From Adiantum capillus-veneris (lineage: Eukaryota; Streptophyta; Polypodiopsida; Polypodiales; Pteridaceae): 64,000 nt of DNA. Every line of letters starts with the position of its first letter. Positions within the stretch are counted from its first letter, which is position 1. Positions 44,425 through 55,875 of this stretch are shown piece after piece. Position numbers and translations under genes: made by a program. The notes under the pieces were generated by a model, which saw nothing but the letters and a program-made list of their open reading frames with translations, did no database searches and was not told the origin of the DNA. The DNA is taken from positions 11,188,809-11,252,808 of the forward strand of contig CM043959.1 in the NCBI GenBank assembly GCA_014529385.2, read 5' to 3'.

Positions 44425-46590
44425 GAGGAGACTGACATGAAAAGCATTATGGATGCACCAGTGAGAAGGCAAATCCAATCTGAAAGTCACGTCATTGACT
44501 TTATCTGTAATTTTGAAAGGGCCGTAAAATCTATGGGAAAGTTTGACAACTTTCCCTTTTCCGACCCGCTTTTTCAATCTAGCTTTCTCAAACTGAAGCA
44601 GGACATATTGTCCTTTTTCTAGATTGAGATTCCTTCTGTGCTTGTCTGCTTTTCTCTTCTGTTGCTCTTGAGTACGAAGAATCGCTTGCTTTACTTGTTG
44701 ATGGGCAATATCAATATTGCGCACAAATTCATCTGCGGCAAAGATGTTTTCTTTGGTCACCATAATAGGAAGTAAGAGTGGCTTCCCATAAATAATTTCG
44801 AAGGGAGCTTTACCAGTTGAGGAATGTACGGTATTATTATATGCAAACTCAACTATTGGTAAGTACTGTTCCCATTCGGATTGTCGTTCCGAAACATAGC
44901 ACTTGAGGAGCTCTAAAACAGTGGCATTAGCGATTTCGCTTTGACCATCTGTTTGAGGATGATAAGCTGATGAAAAATCAAGCTTAGTTCCCAAGTTTTC
45001 AAACAATGCCTGCCAAAATAGACTAGTCATGCGGGGATCTCTATCACTGACAATAGTCTTTGGCAATCCATGGTGTTTAAAAATCTGAGCTAGAAATATT
45101 CTAGCCATGTGATCAGCTTTGATCGTCTTCTTTACTAGAAGAAAATGTGCTTGCTTACTGAATCTGTCTACTATAGTCCAGATTGCATCATTTCCATTCT
45201 TGGATCGAGGAAGATCCGTAATAAAATCCATGGCAATACTTTCCCATGGCGTGTTAGGCACAGGGAGCGGTTGAAGCTTGCCATAAACTTTATGTCTGTC
45301 ATATTTTACTTTTTGGCAGACTAAACACTCACGTACATGTTTTCCAATGTCCGCACGGAGTGTTGGCCAAAAGAATAACCTTTCGAGGGCACTAGTGGCG
45401 GAAGCAATTCCCCGATGCCCGGCATAAGGAGAATTATGGACTTCATCCATCACCTTCTGTCGTAAGGGCTGAGCTATGCATATTGCTTGTTGACGATAGA
45501 GCGTATTATCCTTAATGGAATAAGGTGGCCTTGAGTGACCAGCTTGAAGATCTGCCCAAATTGTGGTGAAGTCTGGATCTTGAGGATACATCTCGCTGAG
45601 AGATTCTAGTTCCTCATGATAAATTGTTGTTAGTGCATTGATCTTTGGACGCCTAGAGAGAGCATCTGCAACTGCATTCTTCGTTCCAGAAGTATGTAAA
45701 ATCTGAAAATGGAACATTGAAAGAAAGTTGGCCCATCTCATCTGCTTTTCTGATAACTTTCGCTGTGTAAGAAAGTAGCGAAGACTTTGATGATCTGTCT
45801 TGATAATAAAATCAGCTCCTAATAGATAGTGTTTCCAAATGGAAAGAGCATGAATTACTGCCATTAGCTCTTTCTCGTATATGGAGACATGCAACTCTGC
45901 ATCTTTAAGGCGCCGACTTTCATAAGCTATCGCGTGACCCTCTTGGTTCAAAACTACCCCTACACAATCTCCAGATGCATCGCAGTATACCTCGAAAGGT
46001 TTGCGAAGATCAGGGACGGTGAGAACAGGTCCGTGATTGAGTAGATACTTAAGCTTTTCGAAAGCTGGTTTTTGTCCAGACCCCCAATGGAATGGAATCC
46101 GCTTCTTTGTCACGTCATGGAGGGGACCTGCTATCGCGGCAAAAGCTCGAATGAAACGCCGATAATAAGAACAGAGGCCAAGGAAACTTCGTACATCATG
46201 TACTGTAGTTGGCGTAGGCCATTCTACAACTGCTTGAATCTTATCAGGGTCCATTCTCACCTGATTGTGAGATACTATATGGCCCAAATAGTGGATTTCT
46301 TTTAGAAAGAACTCACTCTTCTTAGCATTCACAAATAATTTGTGTTTGCGTAATTCTTCAAACACTAAGGCGAGATGCTTATAGTGTTCGTCTTCCGTCT
46401 CTGAGAAGATTAAGACGTCATCAAAGAAAACGCCTGTGAAGCTTCTATATGAGTGGAAGATTCTATCCATCATTCTGTTGAATGTGGCTGGTGCATTAGT
46501 GAGTCCAAAGGGCATCACTAAGAATTCATACAACCCGAAGGTTGTTCTAAATGAAGTCTTATGCACATCCTGAGGAGCTATGCGGATTTA
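44422..46590 (-). pseudogene. Gy-2 RT (from palm), RNase H and integrase
   Basis: A 714-codon frame from 46566, lacking only the TAA at 46588-46590 to join the upstream RT part. RT palm: FGLYEFLVMPFGLTNAPATF and the catalytic FFDDVLIFS. RNase H: FEVYCDASGDCVGVVLNQEG, YEKELMAVIHAL and TDHQSLRYFL. Integrase: the HHCC region (GHRG...CLVCQKVKYDRH) and an intact D-D-E (AMDFITDLP, VSDRDPRM, PQTDGQSEIAN). It ends with IHNAFHVSLL before the TGA. Apart from the stops, the enzyme motifs look functional. Confidence 0.93.
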
Positions 46591-47717
46591 ATGATAACCG
46601 CTCTTCAAGTCTATACGACTAAAAACACTTGCTCCTTGTAACTTGTCAAGAATGTCGTCAATCCGAGGGATTGGAAATCGATTCTTGATTGTGATCTTGT
46701 TTAGAGATCTATAGTCGATGCACATGCGGAATGTGCCATCCTTTTTCTGTACTAGCAAGACAGGTGAACAATATGGAGAAGTACTAGGCCTTATTAAGCC
46801 CTTCTCCAAAAGTTCGTTAACCTGCTTGAGAATTTCTTCTTGCTGCATTAGACTAACTTGATAAGGGGACTGATTTGGAGGAGAGCTTCCTGGGATCAAA
46901 TCAATTGTATGATCCTCAGGTCGAGGAGGTGGGAGTTCATTTGGAAGTTCATCTGCAAAACAATCTTTATAACTTTCTAATAACTTAAGTCTTTTTTGCT
47001 CTAAAGAGGAAGAAAGTTGTGAAACAGACACATCTCTCTCTCTTGCAAAAATCAAGTACGTTGAAACACTCTTTTTCATTTCTTTCTTGATGGCAATGTG
47101 ATTGGCGATAGGGATACGCCAATCACTTGCATCTGCAAGTACAAGATACTCCTTTCCTTTATGAGCAAAGGAGGAGTAGAGTTTGAGTTCTGCCCTTTGA
47201 AAGCAGATTGTGCTTGAATAGAAACTCCAAAACGATTGGGCTGCAAGTTCAGGTCATCAGCTAGCTTGGTAGAGATGAAGTTGTCTGTACTGCCAGGGTC
47301 AAACAAAATAAGAGCCAGTGGGTTGTTGATGCTACCCCATGCTTTAAGAAGAGCTCTTTCTTTTCCATCCTTGGTTGTATTTCCCTGTACATCTGGGACT
47401 GCATTGGAAGAGGGTGGTTGCGGAGGTTTGGTAGGACAATCACCCTTCATATGACCAACTTGTCCGCACTTGAAGCATCTTCCTTCACTAATGTAGGTTT
47501 GCAACTCGGCAGGAGAGAGGTATCTCCCTTTCTTGGGCTGATTTGGCTTTGCTTCTGCTTCGGAGGCGGTTCTTTTCTTCCTTTGAGAAGAAGAAGTAGA
47601 GGTAGGCTGCTCATGGAGAGCCTTCTGCTTGGCATGGTAAGTGCTTTGCTCCATCTTCCTGGGAGTACCCTTGTCATGTATTCCATCAGCTATGCGGGCT
47701 GATTCCATAAGTATTTA
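46588..47717 (-). pseudogene. Gy-2 gag C-terminus, protease and RT N-terminus
   Basis: After TAA 47715-47717 the frame continues with the CCHC knuckle CFKCGQVGHMKGDC and the protease motif LILFDPGSTDNFIS (Asp-Pro-Gly in place of Asp-Ser/Thr-Gly). A frameshift near 47165 separates it from the next frame (47079-46588). That frame carries the linker and RT fingers: [40 protein letters not shown] and [11 protein letters not shown]. It ends at a TAA in the YH-x-IR position, where Gln is usual. Confidence 0.88.
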
Positions 47718-48638
47718 CAAGTTACCTCGAGGGTAAAGCTTCATAGCCTTTTGCAAGGCTTCATGCAATCCTGCTTCAAACTTGCGCATCTTTTCCGAAT
47801 CGTCAATCTTCTTGAATGGAGTGACTTTCAAGAGAACGTCCCAAAACCTATCCACATAGCGTGGAACAGTTTTGTTCTCCGACTGTGAAAGTCGATCCCA
47901 TTCTTTCTTTACCTCTTCCTCATAGTTTGGAGGAAGGAACTGTGCGTAGAACTCCTTCTTGAAAGCAGTCCAATCTTGGTGTTTATGATCTTCCAGGATA
48001 AGGGTTAACCACCAACTGCTGGCGGTGCCTTTTAGGTACATACTAACATGGCGAAGCTTGGATCTTTCTTTAAAATTCCCTTCAGCAAATGCAACTTCGA
48101 ATTGGCGGATGAAAGCCAAAGCTTTGTCATTATCACGCCGCCCATTGTAGGTGTCGAATTTCACATCTTTGTCTTCGGACTTGAATGTTTTCTGCCCGTG
48201 GTGCTTCTTCTTATGGTGCTCCTTCTTTCTATGCTTAGACTCCTTATGGACAGGAGTCTTTTCCCTTGAATGCACTTCTTGCTGCAGCGGGTCGTCCAAA
48301 AACATGTCCTCTGGAGCGACGATGTCATCTAGATCCTTCATGAAAGAGAACTGAGGGGAATTAGGGGGATCTTGCTCTTGAACCTTTGGGTTAAACCGCA
48401 CATGACGTTTTGGAGGTTTCCTGTGCCTCTCGTGCATGCGGGAGGTTCCAATCAAAGGATCTTTCCTTGGTTCTGGCGCCTTTGGGTTCTGCGGGATTTC
48501 TCCCGACCCCATCGGCATTTTCTCCTTCCCTTTCTCAAGAGTATGGAGAATCTTTTGGACTTCTGGATGGGAGAGAGCTTTTTGCAACTCTTCCACCTGC
48601 TGTTAAAGGAGAGAGAACTCTATCTCGCGTCCTCCCAT
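47715..48638 (-). pseudogene. Gy-2 gag
   Basis: The likely start is ATG at 48636-48638 (MGGREIEFSLL), 51 bp past the primer site. An in-frame TAA (48603-48605) follows at once, then QQVEELQKALSHPEVQKIL. The longest open part (48596-47715) lacks an ATG at its left edge. A Lys/His-rich segment precedes the gag core: VKFDTYNGRRDNDKALAFIR, SSWWLTLILEDHKHQDW and FKKEFYAQFLPPNYEEE. It ends in TAA after LYPRGNL. Confidence 0.9.
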
Positions 48639-48689
48639 TTCTGCAGTCTGCCAAGAGTCGTCAATCCCTTAAGGAAGAGAGATGACCTT

Positions 48690-48701
48690 GTTCTGATACC
48701 A
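48690..48701 (-). promoter_or_regulatory. Gy-2 primer-binding site (initiator tRNA-Met type)
   Basis: On minus TGGTATCAGAAC, one base from the LTR end. Confidence 0.85.
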
Positions 48702-48702
48702 C

Positions 48703-50196
48703 TGTCACAAAAATACGGAAGCGTAAACTGACTTTTAATTGTACTTCAAATACTCAAGAGAATTGGAGAGAGAGAGAAAGCTTGACACTTCACTGGGGAC
48801 CAGAGATGGGTTGGTCCCACCCCATAAAGAGAATATCTTTATTACTAAGGGAGAATCTTTACAAGCACAAGAACGGGGCGAAAGCCCGTCCTCTATTCCT
48901 TCTTGGCCTTCTTCTGCTTCTAACTGAGAGAGAGTAGAAGAACTGCTCTCTGACTACTGAGAGGATCTATTCTCTTCTGCGAGATTTTGGGAAGCTCTCG
49001 TAGGGGAGAGTCTACCTTCCACAAAACTCATCGGAAGCTCTCACGAATGAGGGTCTATCTTCCGCTAACTGTGCCACTTTGGACCTAATTATTCCTGCAA
49101 TTAACCAACCACAGAAACATGCAAAACACACACACACACGCTTGCTGTAATTTTCTGCACGTAACCAGAAATTGTTACCTGAGCGCGTTCCAATGCCAAA
49201 ATGGAGGTCCTTTTCGCGATGGAAATGCTCCAAACTTGGTGTGTGTGCAGAGTAGGTAGTGGGGAATGAGATTCTATTAAGACTTTGCTGAAATTCACCC
49301 TAATACAAGTGATTAGGGGCTGAAAACAGGGAATTTACAGCAGCTAGACAAGGGAGAAAGAGAGTTTTCTACTACTGTACGCGATGAAACTTCTCCCAAA
49401 GCTGCATGCAACCATGAGAGGCCTTGTTCTAGGTGATGGGTGCTCAGAGGCTCCACATACACCACAAGGCGCTGCTCTCAAGCTTCAATGGAGAGCTTCA
49501 CTGCGTAGAGGATGGTCAACTTGGGGGGGGTAGTGCACTGCCAACCTGAAAATGGGGGAGTAGGGCCTCCTAAATAGCCATCAGGGAGAGGGGGCGCTAG
49601 GAAGAGAGAGTGAGAGTGAGAGTTTGCATGGGAAAGTGTGCCAAGTGGCACACTTACTTTAAATTTTAAAAACCATTCAACTTTTGACTTTAAAAATCCT
49701 ATGCTAGTTAATGAAATGTGCAATTAAGTGCACAACTGCACACATAGATGCAACAAATGAAAACGTTAGCTGCTCCCTAGTGCATTGTCGTGCTAGCAAT
49801 GCTCTGGCATTACCTGTTCGCACTTGTCCGGCCATTTGGTCCAGCGCAAATCATTTAAGAATACTTTTAACTAACTTATCCTAAGGCCGTAAAATAATCA
49901 AGCGTTAGGGTTAATAGTCTAAGGACCCCATCTCATTCCTGTGCTTGCACTAGCGCGCGTAATTTTCTGAGCGTGAAATCTGAGGCTACTATCTACCCCT
50001 TCATTGAAGACTCGATTTCCCAATCGCTAGGGCTTCAGGGTATTTTCTGCTAGGGTCTCCCTGAGGTGCACTGGCCCAAACTTGGGCGCACCTGAGGCCC
50101 CAGAACTGCTAAATCTATTCTGATGTGCACACAACTAATTAGATAATTCTTTTCTCGTAAATAAATTAATTATTTACAAAGTCTGACATAGTTACA
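48703..50196 (-). repeat. Gy-2 right LTR (5' LTR in element sense)
   Basis: Same sequence as 42655-44154, followed by target duplication gagat. Confidence 0.95.
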
Positions 50197-50201
50197 GAGA
50201 T

Positions 50202-50642
50202 TCACTTCAAATTATTTCAGAGATCACAAGAGAGACGACATGGCTGAGCTGAGTTCGGTACGAAGAGGTATTGGCCCCAAAGACTGGCTCCCCTTTCGGT
50301 ATTTATTTTTATATTAATCTTCCATTACACCTGTCATTGGTAAACTTCGGTTGCATTGTCAGGGGTATTTTGGGCACGAGGACTTTTACAGAATGCCCTT
50401 GGAAGGTTGTGATGTCCTCCTAGGAGTCCCTTGGTACCATAAGAACAACACCATGGTCGATTATCGGGCGAAGAAAGTGACATTGACAAATCAAAAGGGC
50501 CGAAAAATTGTACTTGATGTGAAACTGAAGAGCGAGTCTGTCCCTATTGTATCGGCTTTGGCCGTTTCCAAATTAGTGAAATCCAGTCTGTTTGTTTACT
50601 CGTTCTATTTGAAAGAGTTAAATGATGAACACAGGACGAATA
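50202..50642 (+). pseudogene. Gy-3 protease region (second piece)
   Basis: The plus frame 50351-50665 carries EDFYRMPLEGCDVLLGVPWY, with NTMVDYRAKKVTLTNQKGRK. This is the end of a gypsy retropepsin (LxGxDxILGxxWL) and the following linker. The active-site Asp motif is not found upstream in 50202-50350, which is decayed. The frame runs into LTR-X copy 2 at 50643. It fits as the continuation of the gag at 41802-42654 across Gy-2. Confidence 0.7.
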
Positions 50643-51355
50643 TGTATAAGGTGCAGCGGAAGTGAATGTTGAACTTTGCTCAAGATGAGTGCTCCGAACT
50701 GTGCTTAAGGGTTCCTTTATTTACGGAAGGGAGAGCCTTCCGGTTATTTAGTGAGAGAGTGCAATGATCACAAACAAAGTGGGTAAACACTCTGCATGAA
50801 GGGAGAGAGAGAGAGAGATAGAGAGAGAAGAAAACAACACCAGAAAAGTTGTCAAACCCTCCTTCGAAGGCCCCACTCTCTATGGCGAGAGCGGTCTACT
50901 ATTGATTGCACAAATCTCTACAATGCGATGGACTTGCTGACGATGTCGACGACGATGAGGACGAAGACGAGACGACTAAAATTTGAAAACACTAAGGGCT
51001 GAAATCTGCAAATCTTGTATCTGCTGAATTCTGACTCTATGTCGGAGACGACATCGATGACGACGACTATGCGCTGAAAACGCAGATGCTGAAATCTGCG
51101 AATAGCGGGCTGAATCTACAAACACTGGCTCAGGGCTGATCTGACCGTGCGGTGAGGATCTGGGGGAAGGTGAGATTTGCGAGGTTTGGGGGCTGTTCTG
51201 CGGTGTCTATATGCTGAAAACTGACACTGAAGCTAGGGTTGAATCTGTTGTGGGGAATCTGCAAAACGCTAGGCTCGCTTGTTGTTCCAAAAACGCTCGG
51301 TTGATCTTCTTTCTTGATGCAAAAACGCTAGGAAGATTGTTGTGATCTGCTATCG
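50643..51355 (-). repeat. LTR-X copy 2, truncated
   Basis: Begins TGTATAAGGTGCAGCGG and follows the LTR-X sequence for ~710 bp until LTR-X copy 3 starts at 51356. It contains GA-rich DNA at 50803-50830. The rest of this LTR is not seen on the far side of the array. Confidence 0.75.
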
Positions 51356-52576
51356 TGTTAGGTGTAGCGGAATGAATGTTTGAACTTTGCTCAAGATGAG
51401 TGCTCCGAACTGTGCTCAAGGGTTCCTTTTGTTCTTATGGAAGGGAGAGCCTTCCGTTCTTAATGAGAGAGTAATGATCACAAACAAGTGAATGGACACT
51501 GTGCGTGCAAGTGTATGAGACTGAGAGATAGAGAGAGAAGAGAATACGACACCAGAGACGTAAAACCCTCCTCCAAAGGCCCCACTCTCTATGGCGAGAG
51601 CGGTCTACTTATGATTGCACAAATCTCTACAATGCTTGGACTTGCCGACGATGTCAACGACGATGAGGACGACGACGAGACGGGCTGAAAAATGAGAATG
51701 CTAAGGGCTGAAATCTGCAAATCTTTATCTGCTGAATTTTGACTCTATGTCGGTGACGATGTTGGTGACGACGACGCGACGACGCCGCGCTGAAAACGCA
51801 GATGCTGAAATCTGCGTTTTCCGGCTGAAACTGTAAACCTTGTGGAAACTGACCGTGTGGCGAGGAACTGCTGCGAGAAGGTGAGATCTGCGAGGTTCGG
51901 GACTTTATCTGCGGGTGCTAACTGTTGGAAACTGAAAACGCTGATGTTCCTTGATGTTCTGTCGCGGTAAATCTGCAAAACGCCGGGGTTGATCTGCAAA
52001 TCAAAAACACTAGGGCTGAAATTCTTCTGCTGTCGCCGGTTACTCTGCAAAATGCAAAACGCTAGGCTGATCTGGGGTTCTGCTGTCGCCGGAATCTGTA
52101 AGTGCAAATCGCTAGCTGATCTGGTGCTGAAAACGCTAGGTATTGGCTCTGCTCCAAAAACGCTAGGTCTCTTAGGGGGGGTTCTGTTGAGAAGTTGCCT
52201 GTTGAGCGCATGCTCTTGCTGCCTCTTCTGCCAATTAGTGCTAGTCTAGGTTTGCTTATATACAAACTTACTCAATTTGCCCTACCTACTTTCCAACAAA
52301 AGTCACTTAAAAATAAATGTCAAAAATAGGTAAAATAGGCTAAATGCATTGGAAAATTCCCCTGAAGGATTCTGATGGTTCTTATGGGAATGCTTATGAT
52401 TATGCTGTGTGCAACTAGTGGATATGCATCTACACTAAGTGACTGGGCATGCACGGTCTGCGAACAGACTCACAAAAGTGCCAGATCACTTCTAATCTAG
52501 ACTGACTGGACTGACAGAACCCTTGTTATGCTGTAGCTTGTCCACGGACACACATGGTTGGATGTGTCACGTGACA
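51356..52576 (-). repeat. LTR-X copy 3 (Gy-4a 3' LTR), complete
   Basis: 1221 bp with TGT...ACA ends. It contains many GCTGAAAACGCTAGG-like units. TATATAAGC on minus at 52254-52262 is a likely TATA box. Directly right of it TCCCCTCCTTTTC is the polypurine tract on minus. Confidence 0.9.
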
Positions 52577-52587
52577 TCCCCTCCTTT

Positions 52588-53452
52588 TCAAAGTGAGGTA
52601 CTGGTACCGAACTGTATGGCGTCGAGGGAGATCGCCAATAGCATCCGGAATCCTGGAAGGGACTCTTCGCCGGCCCACTCTGATGTGTGGGTGCGGTACT
52701 TGAACTTCATAAAGGTCTGCAAAGTCTTCTTCTTTGGGCCGCGCCGAAAGCGACACAAAGTCTTTTGAGTTTCCTTCGATGCTTCAACTTCGTCGAGAGT
52801 CATGCTTCTTTCTTCTTCAAGAATCTCTATGGTTGAAAATTTCTGAAACCATTTCCAACACAAAACCATGAACATACCTATTCCATGTAAAGTGAGTGAA
52901 AAAATTTCGTCTTCCTCAAAGACTGTGCATGCAATGTAGATGAACAAATAGACGGAGTGCCAAACCGTTCACCACATACACGCAAACAATGATATCGAAT
53001 CTTTCTCTTCTGATCTAAAGCAATCAACAGTGGCAATTCACAACGGAAATGCCCATGCTTGGTGCTCATACTTTCATGTGCTCTTTTTACAATTGTGTCA
53101 TGCCAAGGAAGAGACATGGAACGTGACTTCCTTACATGCATATTGTTCAGCTTTTCATGAAAATCCGCATACATTTGTGCTCATTCATGAGTGAAATGTG
53201 CTCAACGTACAATATGTCATGCCTAGGAAAAGGGATCACATAAAGACGCTGACTAAAATACAGGAAACGATCACGAATGAAACACTCGAACAATGCGTGC
53301 GTATCAATCATGCAAACACACAATACTTCCTGTGAGGGTTCTGTGGACCTAGGCTCGAGAGCCAAGATCGATTCTTCATGATTGATCGAATCTGCAACGA
53401 GGTTAGCTTTGCTAGAACAAGCATCCACTAACACATCATCGTTGTAAAACAA
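52588..53452 (-). pseudogene. Gy-4a conserved downstream region (chromodomain-like end), frame-broken
   Basis: Three overlapping frames (53452-53147, 53174-52878, 52947-52588) carry in order: HALFECFIRDRFLYF, SMSLPWHD, ERFGTPSICSSTLHAQSLR, LTLHGIGMFMVLCWKWFQKF and CRFRRGPKKKTLQTFMKFKY. All five blocks recur in Gy-4b. No RT or integrase motif is present. The end (LQTFMKFKYRTHTSEWAGEE, then SL) resembles the Y-L-V-K-F-K...W...E-x-L part of a chromodomain. Frameshifts lie near 53160 and 52910. The function is not known. A targeting tail kept after loss of pol is my inference. Confidence 0.6.
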
Positions 53453-54635
53453 TCACATCATCTTCGTGCAACTCATCATGCTTGTGGGAACTCACATCTT
53501 GATCATGCAATTCATCATGCTCATCATTATCATTCAAATCATCATGCTTCTCATTGTCATTCAAATCCTGTGTGCCATGCTTTGGAGAAAAAGAGACCGA
53601 GAGAGTCTCCTTCTCCTGAATCTGTTCAATCTTGTCCTGCACATTAGCAATAAGAGAGGGAGAATGAACAACTTCCTCTCCACGAATGACAATGGGAGAG
53701 TCACTTTTGGCATTGAGAGTGAAAGTGTTAGCCTCCCAATCAATGAGAGGGTTATGCTCACGAAACCATCGAATGCCCGAAATCATATCACATCCTGAGA
53801 GAGGAGAGACTAAAAATTTTCTTTGGAAAGCAGCTTGTTGAACTATAAACAACACATTAAGACACGCTTGCGTGATGAGAGAGTCCATACTGGGAACAAA
53901 GTCAGAGACCTCGAGAGTAGATTTCTGACTAACCTCTAGGCGGGCTTTCTCAACAAGAGAGGGACTGATCACATCATGCATACTACTTGGGTCAAACAAT
54001 ATGACAAAACGGTGCCCCGTCATATGACCATAACATCTAATGAGAGAATCATCAATGGGAGGGTCAGGAGAAACTTGGGGCACACTCGTGTTATCAGTAA
54101 TTGCATTGACAGAGGAAGTGGGTTCTGTGGAGTCTTTAGATTCATTCGATTCAAGCTTAGGACATGTTCTTTTTATGTGACCCTTAATGTGACAATGAAA
54201 ACAACGACCTTCCTTAGAATAAGTGCTTTGCTCTTCCGAAGTGATGTATCCTCCTACAATTCCTTGTGCTACATTTTCATCTGGAGTGAGCTTAGGTTTA
54301 GCAATTGTGTTAGCCTTACCCTTACGTTCATTGGAAGAATTCTTTTCTGAGAGACTGTTGGAAGATTGGTTAGAAGAGTTACCATTCTTACCGTTTTGAG
54401 GGTTCTGAGAAGTCTGCGAGGTACTTGTGGAAGTCTTGGTCTCCTGAGTCCTTAGGCTTTCCCTTGTTGTGCTTCATCTCCTGTGCGAGAGCAATCGCTA
54501 CCGCCTAGTTGAGATCGATTGGATAGAGCACCACGACATCGTACTTGATATACTTGTCCAATCCATAAAGGAATGCCTCCTTGCGTTCATCATCCGACTT
54601 GCGTAATTGGGTACCTAGCTGCAAAACACAATTAG
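53436..54635 (-). pseudogene. Gy-4a gag C-terminus and protease-like region
   Basis: On minus, the gag tail (Asn/Ser/Gly-rich), a CCHC knuckle CFHCHIKGHIKRTC (~54200) and then 54083-53436: CYGHMTGHRFVILFDPSSMH, PLSGCDMISGIRWFREHNPL. The expected Asp-Ser/Pro-Gly of retropepsins is Asp-Pro-Ser, so activity is doubtful. A His/Asp-rich repeat (LNDNDEHDELHDQD) ends the frame. The gag N-terminus is missing: at about 54635 the sequence jumps to the leader, whereas Gy-4b has ~1.3 kb more here. Confidence 0.75.
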
Positions 54636-54741
54636 GAATCGACACGCCCAAGCGAACTTGGGCTCGTGCGACCGCAACAAGCAAAAAAAATTCTTGTGAT
54701 TCTTGTGGTTCTTTCCTTGAGTGATACAGAACACTGTCAAA

Positions 54742-54753
54742 GCTCTGATACCA
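54742..54753 (-). promoter_or_regulatory. Gy-4a primer-binding site (initiator tRNA-Met)
   Basis: On minus TGGTATCAGAGC, next to the LTR starting at 54755. Confidence 0.9.
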
Positions 54754-54754
54754 A

Positions 54755-55875
54755 TGTTAGGTGCAGTGGAATGAATGTTTGAACTTTGCTCAAGATGAGT
54801 GCTCCGAACTGTGCTCAAGGGTTCCTTTTGTTTTTATGGAAGGGAGAGCCTTCTGTTCTTAATGAGAGAGTGTAATGATCACAAACAAGTGAATGGACAC
54901 TGTGCTTGCAAGTGTATGAGACTGAGAGATAGAGAGAGAAGAGAATACGACACCAGAGACGTTGTAAAACCCTCCTCCGAAGGCACCACTCTCTATGGCG
55001 AGAGCGGTCTACTTATGATTGCACAAATCTCTACAATGCTTGGACTTGCCGACGATGTCGACGACGACGAGACGGGCTGAAAAATGAGAATGCTAAGGAT
55101 TGAAATCTGCAAATCTTTATTTGCTGAATTCTGACTCTATGTCGGTGACATGTCGATCACGACGATGCGACGACGACGCGCTGAAAACGTAGATGCTGAA
55201 ATCTGCGTTTTCCGGCTGAAACTGTAAACCTTGCGGAAACTGACCGTGTGGCGAGGAACTGCTGCGGGAAGGTGAGATCTGCGAGGTTCGGGACTTTATC
55301 TGCGGGTCCTAACTGCTGGAAACTGAAAACGCTAATGTTCCTTGATGTTCCGTTGCGGTAAATCTGCAAAACGCCGGGGCTGATCTGCAAACCAAAAACG
55401 CTAGGGCTGAAATTCTTTTGCTGACTCGCCGGTTGCTCTGCAAAATGCAAAACGCTAGGCTGATCTGGGGTTTTGTTGTCGCCGGAATCTGCAAGTGCAA
55501 ATTGTTGGCTGATCTGGTGTTGAAAACGCTATGTATTGGCTCTGCTCCAAAAACGCTAGGTCTCTTAGGGGGGGTTCTGCTGAGAAGTTGCCTGTTGAGC
55601 GTATGCTCCTTCTGCCTCTTCTGCCAATTAGTGCTAGTCTAGGTTTGCTTATATACAAACTTACTCAATTTGCCCTACCTACGTTCCAACAAAAGTTACT
55701 TAAAAATAGTAAGTGAAAAATGTCAAAAATAGGTAAAATTGGCTAAATGCACTGGAAAATTCCCCTGAAGGATTCTGATGGATTCTGATGGGAATGCTTA
55801 TGATTATGCTGTGTGCAATCTGTGGTGGCTGAAAGCGCTAGGTTACCTGCCGGGGAGTCTTGCTGAAAAGGTGCT
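54755..55875 (-). repeat. LTR-X copy 4 (shared LTR of Gy-4a/Gy-4b), left part
   Basis: Begins TGTTAGGTGCAGTGG and follows LTR-X copy 3 closely to about 55823. It then differs (a possible rearrangement near a GTGTGCAA repeat), and is interrupted at 55875 by solo LTR sLTR-2. The end of the LTR is at 57061-57271. Confidence 0.8.

Larger units (their letters stand above)
42655..50196 (-). mobile_element. Gy-2: full-structure chromovirus (Ty3/gypsy) with mutated ORF
   Basis: 7542 bp with LTRs of ~1500 and 1494 bp, TG...CA, and perfect 5-bp target duplication gagat (42650-42654 and 50197-50201). On minus: initiator-Met-type primer site, gag with CCHC knuckle, protease, RT, RNase H, integrase and a C-terminal chromodomain. 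One long frame is broken by four stops and one frameshift. LTRs remain highly similar, so it is fairly recent. It sits inside Gy-3 between gag and protease. Confidence 0.95.
51356..54753 (-). mobile_element. Gy-4a: non-autonomous gypsy element (3' LTR plus interior)
   Basis: Minus strand. 3' LTR 51356-52576 (TGTTAGG...GTGACA), interior 52577-54753, and primer site GCTCTGATACCA (plus reading) at 54742-54753 next to the following LTR. The interior encodes a gag C-terminus with a knuckle, a protease-like region and the conserved downstream region, but no RT, RNase H or integrase. It shares the next LTR block with Gy-4b. Confidence 0.85.

Noticed and set aside
53460-53580. CRISPR-like regular repeats
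   Set aside because: These are short TCATCATG-type units encoding the His/Asp-rich linker of a retroelement; spacing is irregular and there are no spacers.
54742-54753. Initiator tRNA-Met-like sequence (also 6928, 11051, 40726, 48690, 60557)
   Set aside because: Only the 12-bp primer-binding complement next to LTRs is present; no tRNA body, so not tRNA genes.
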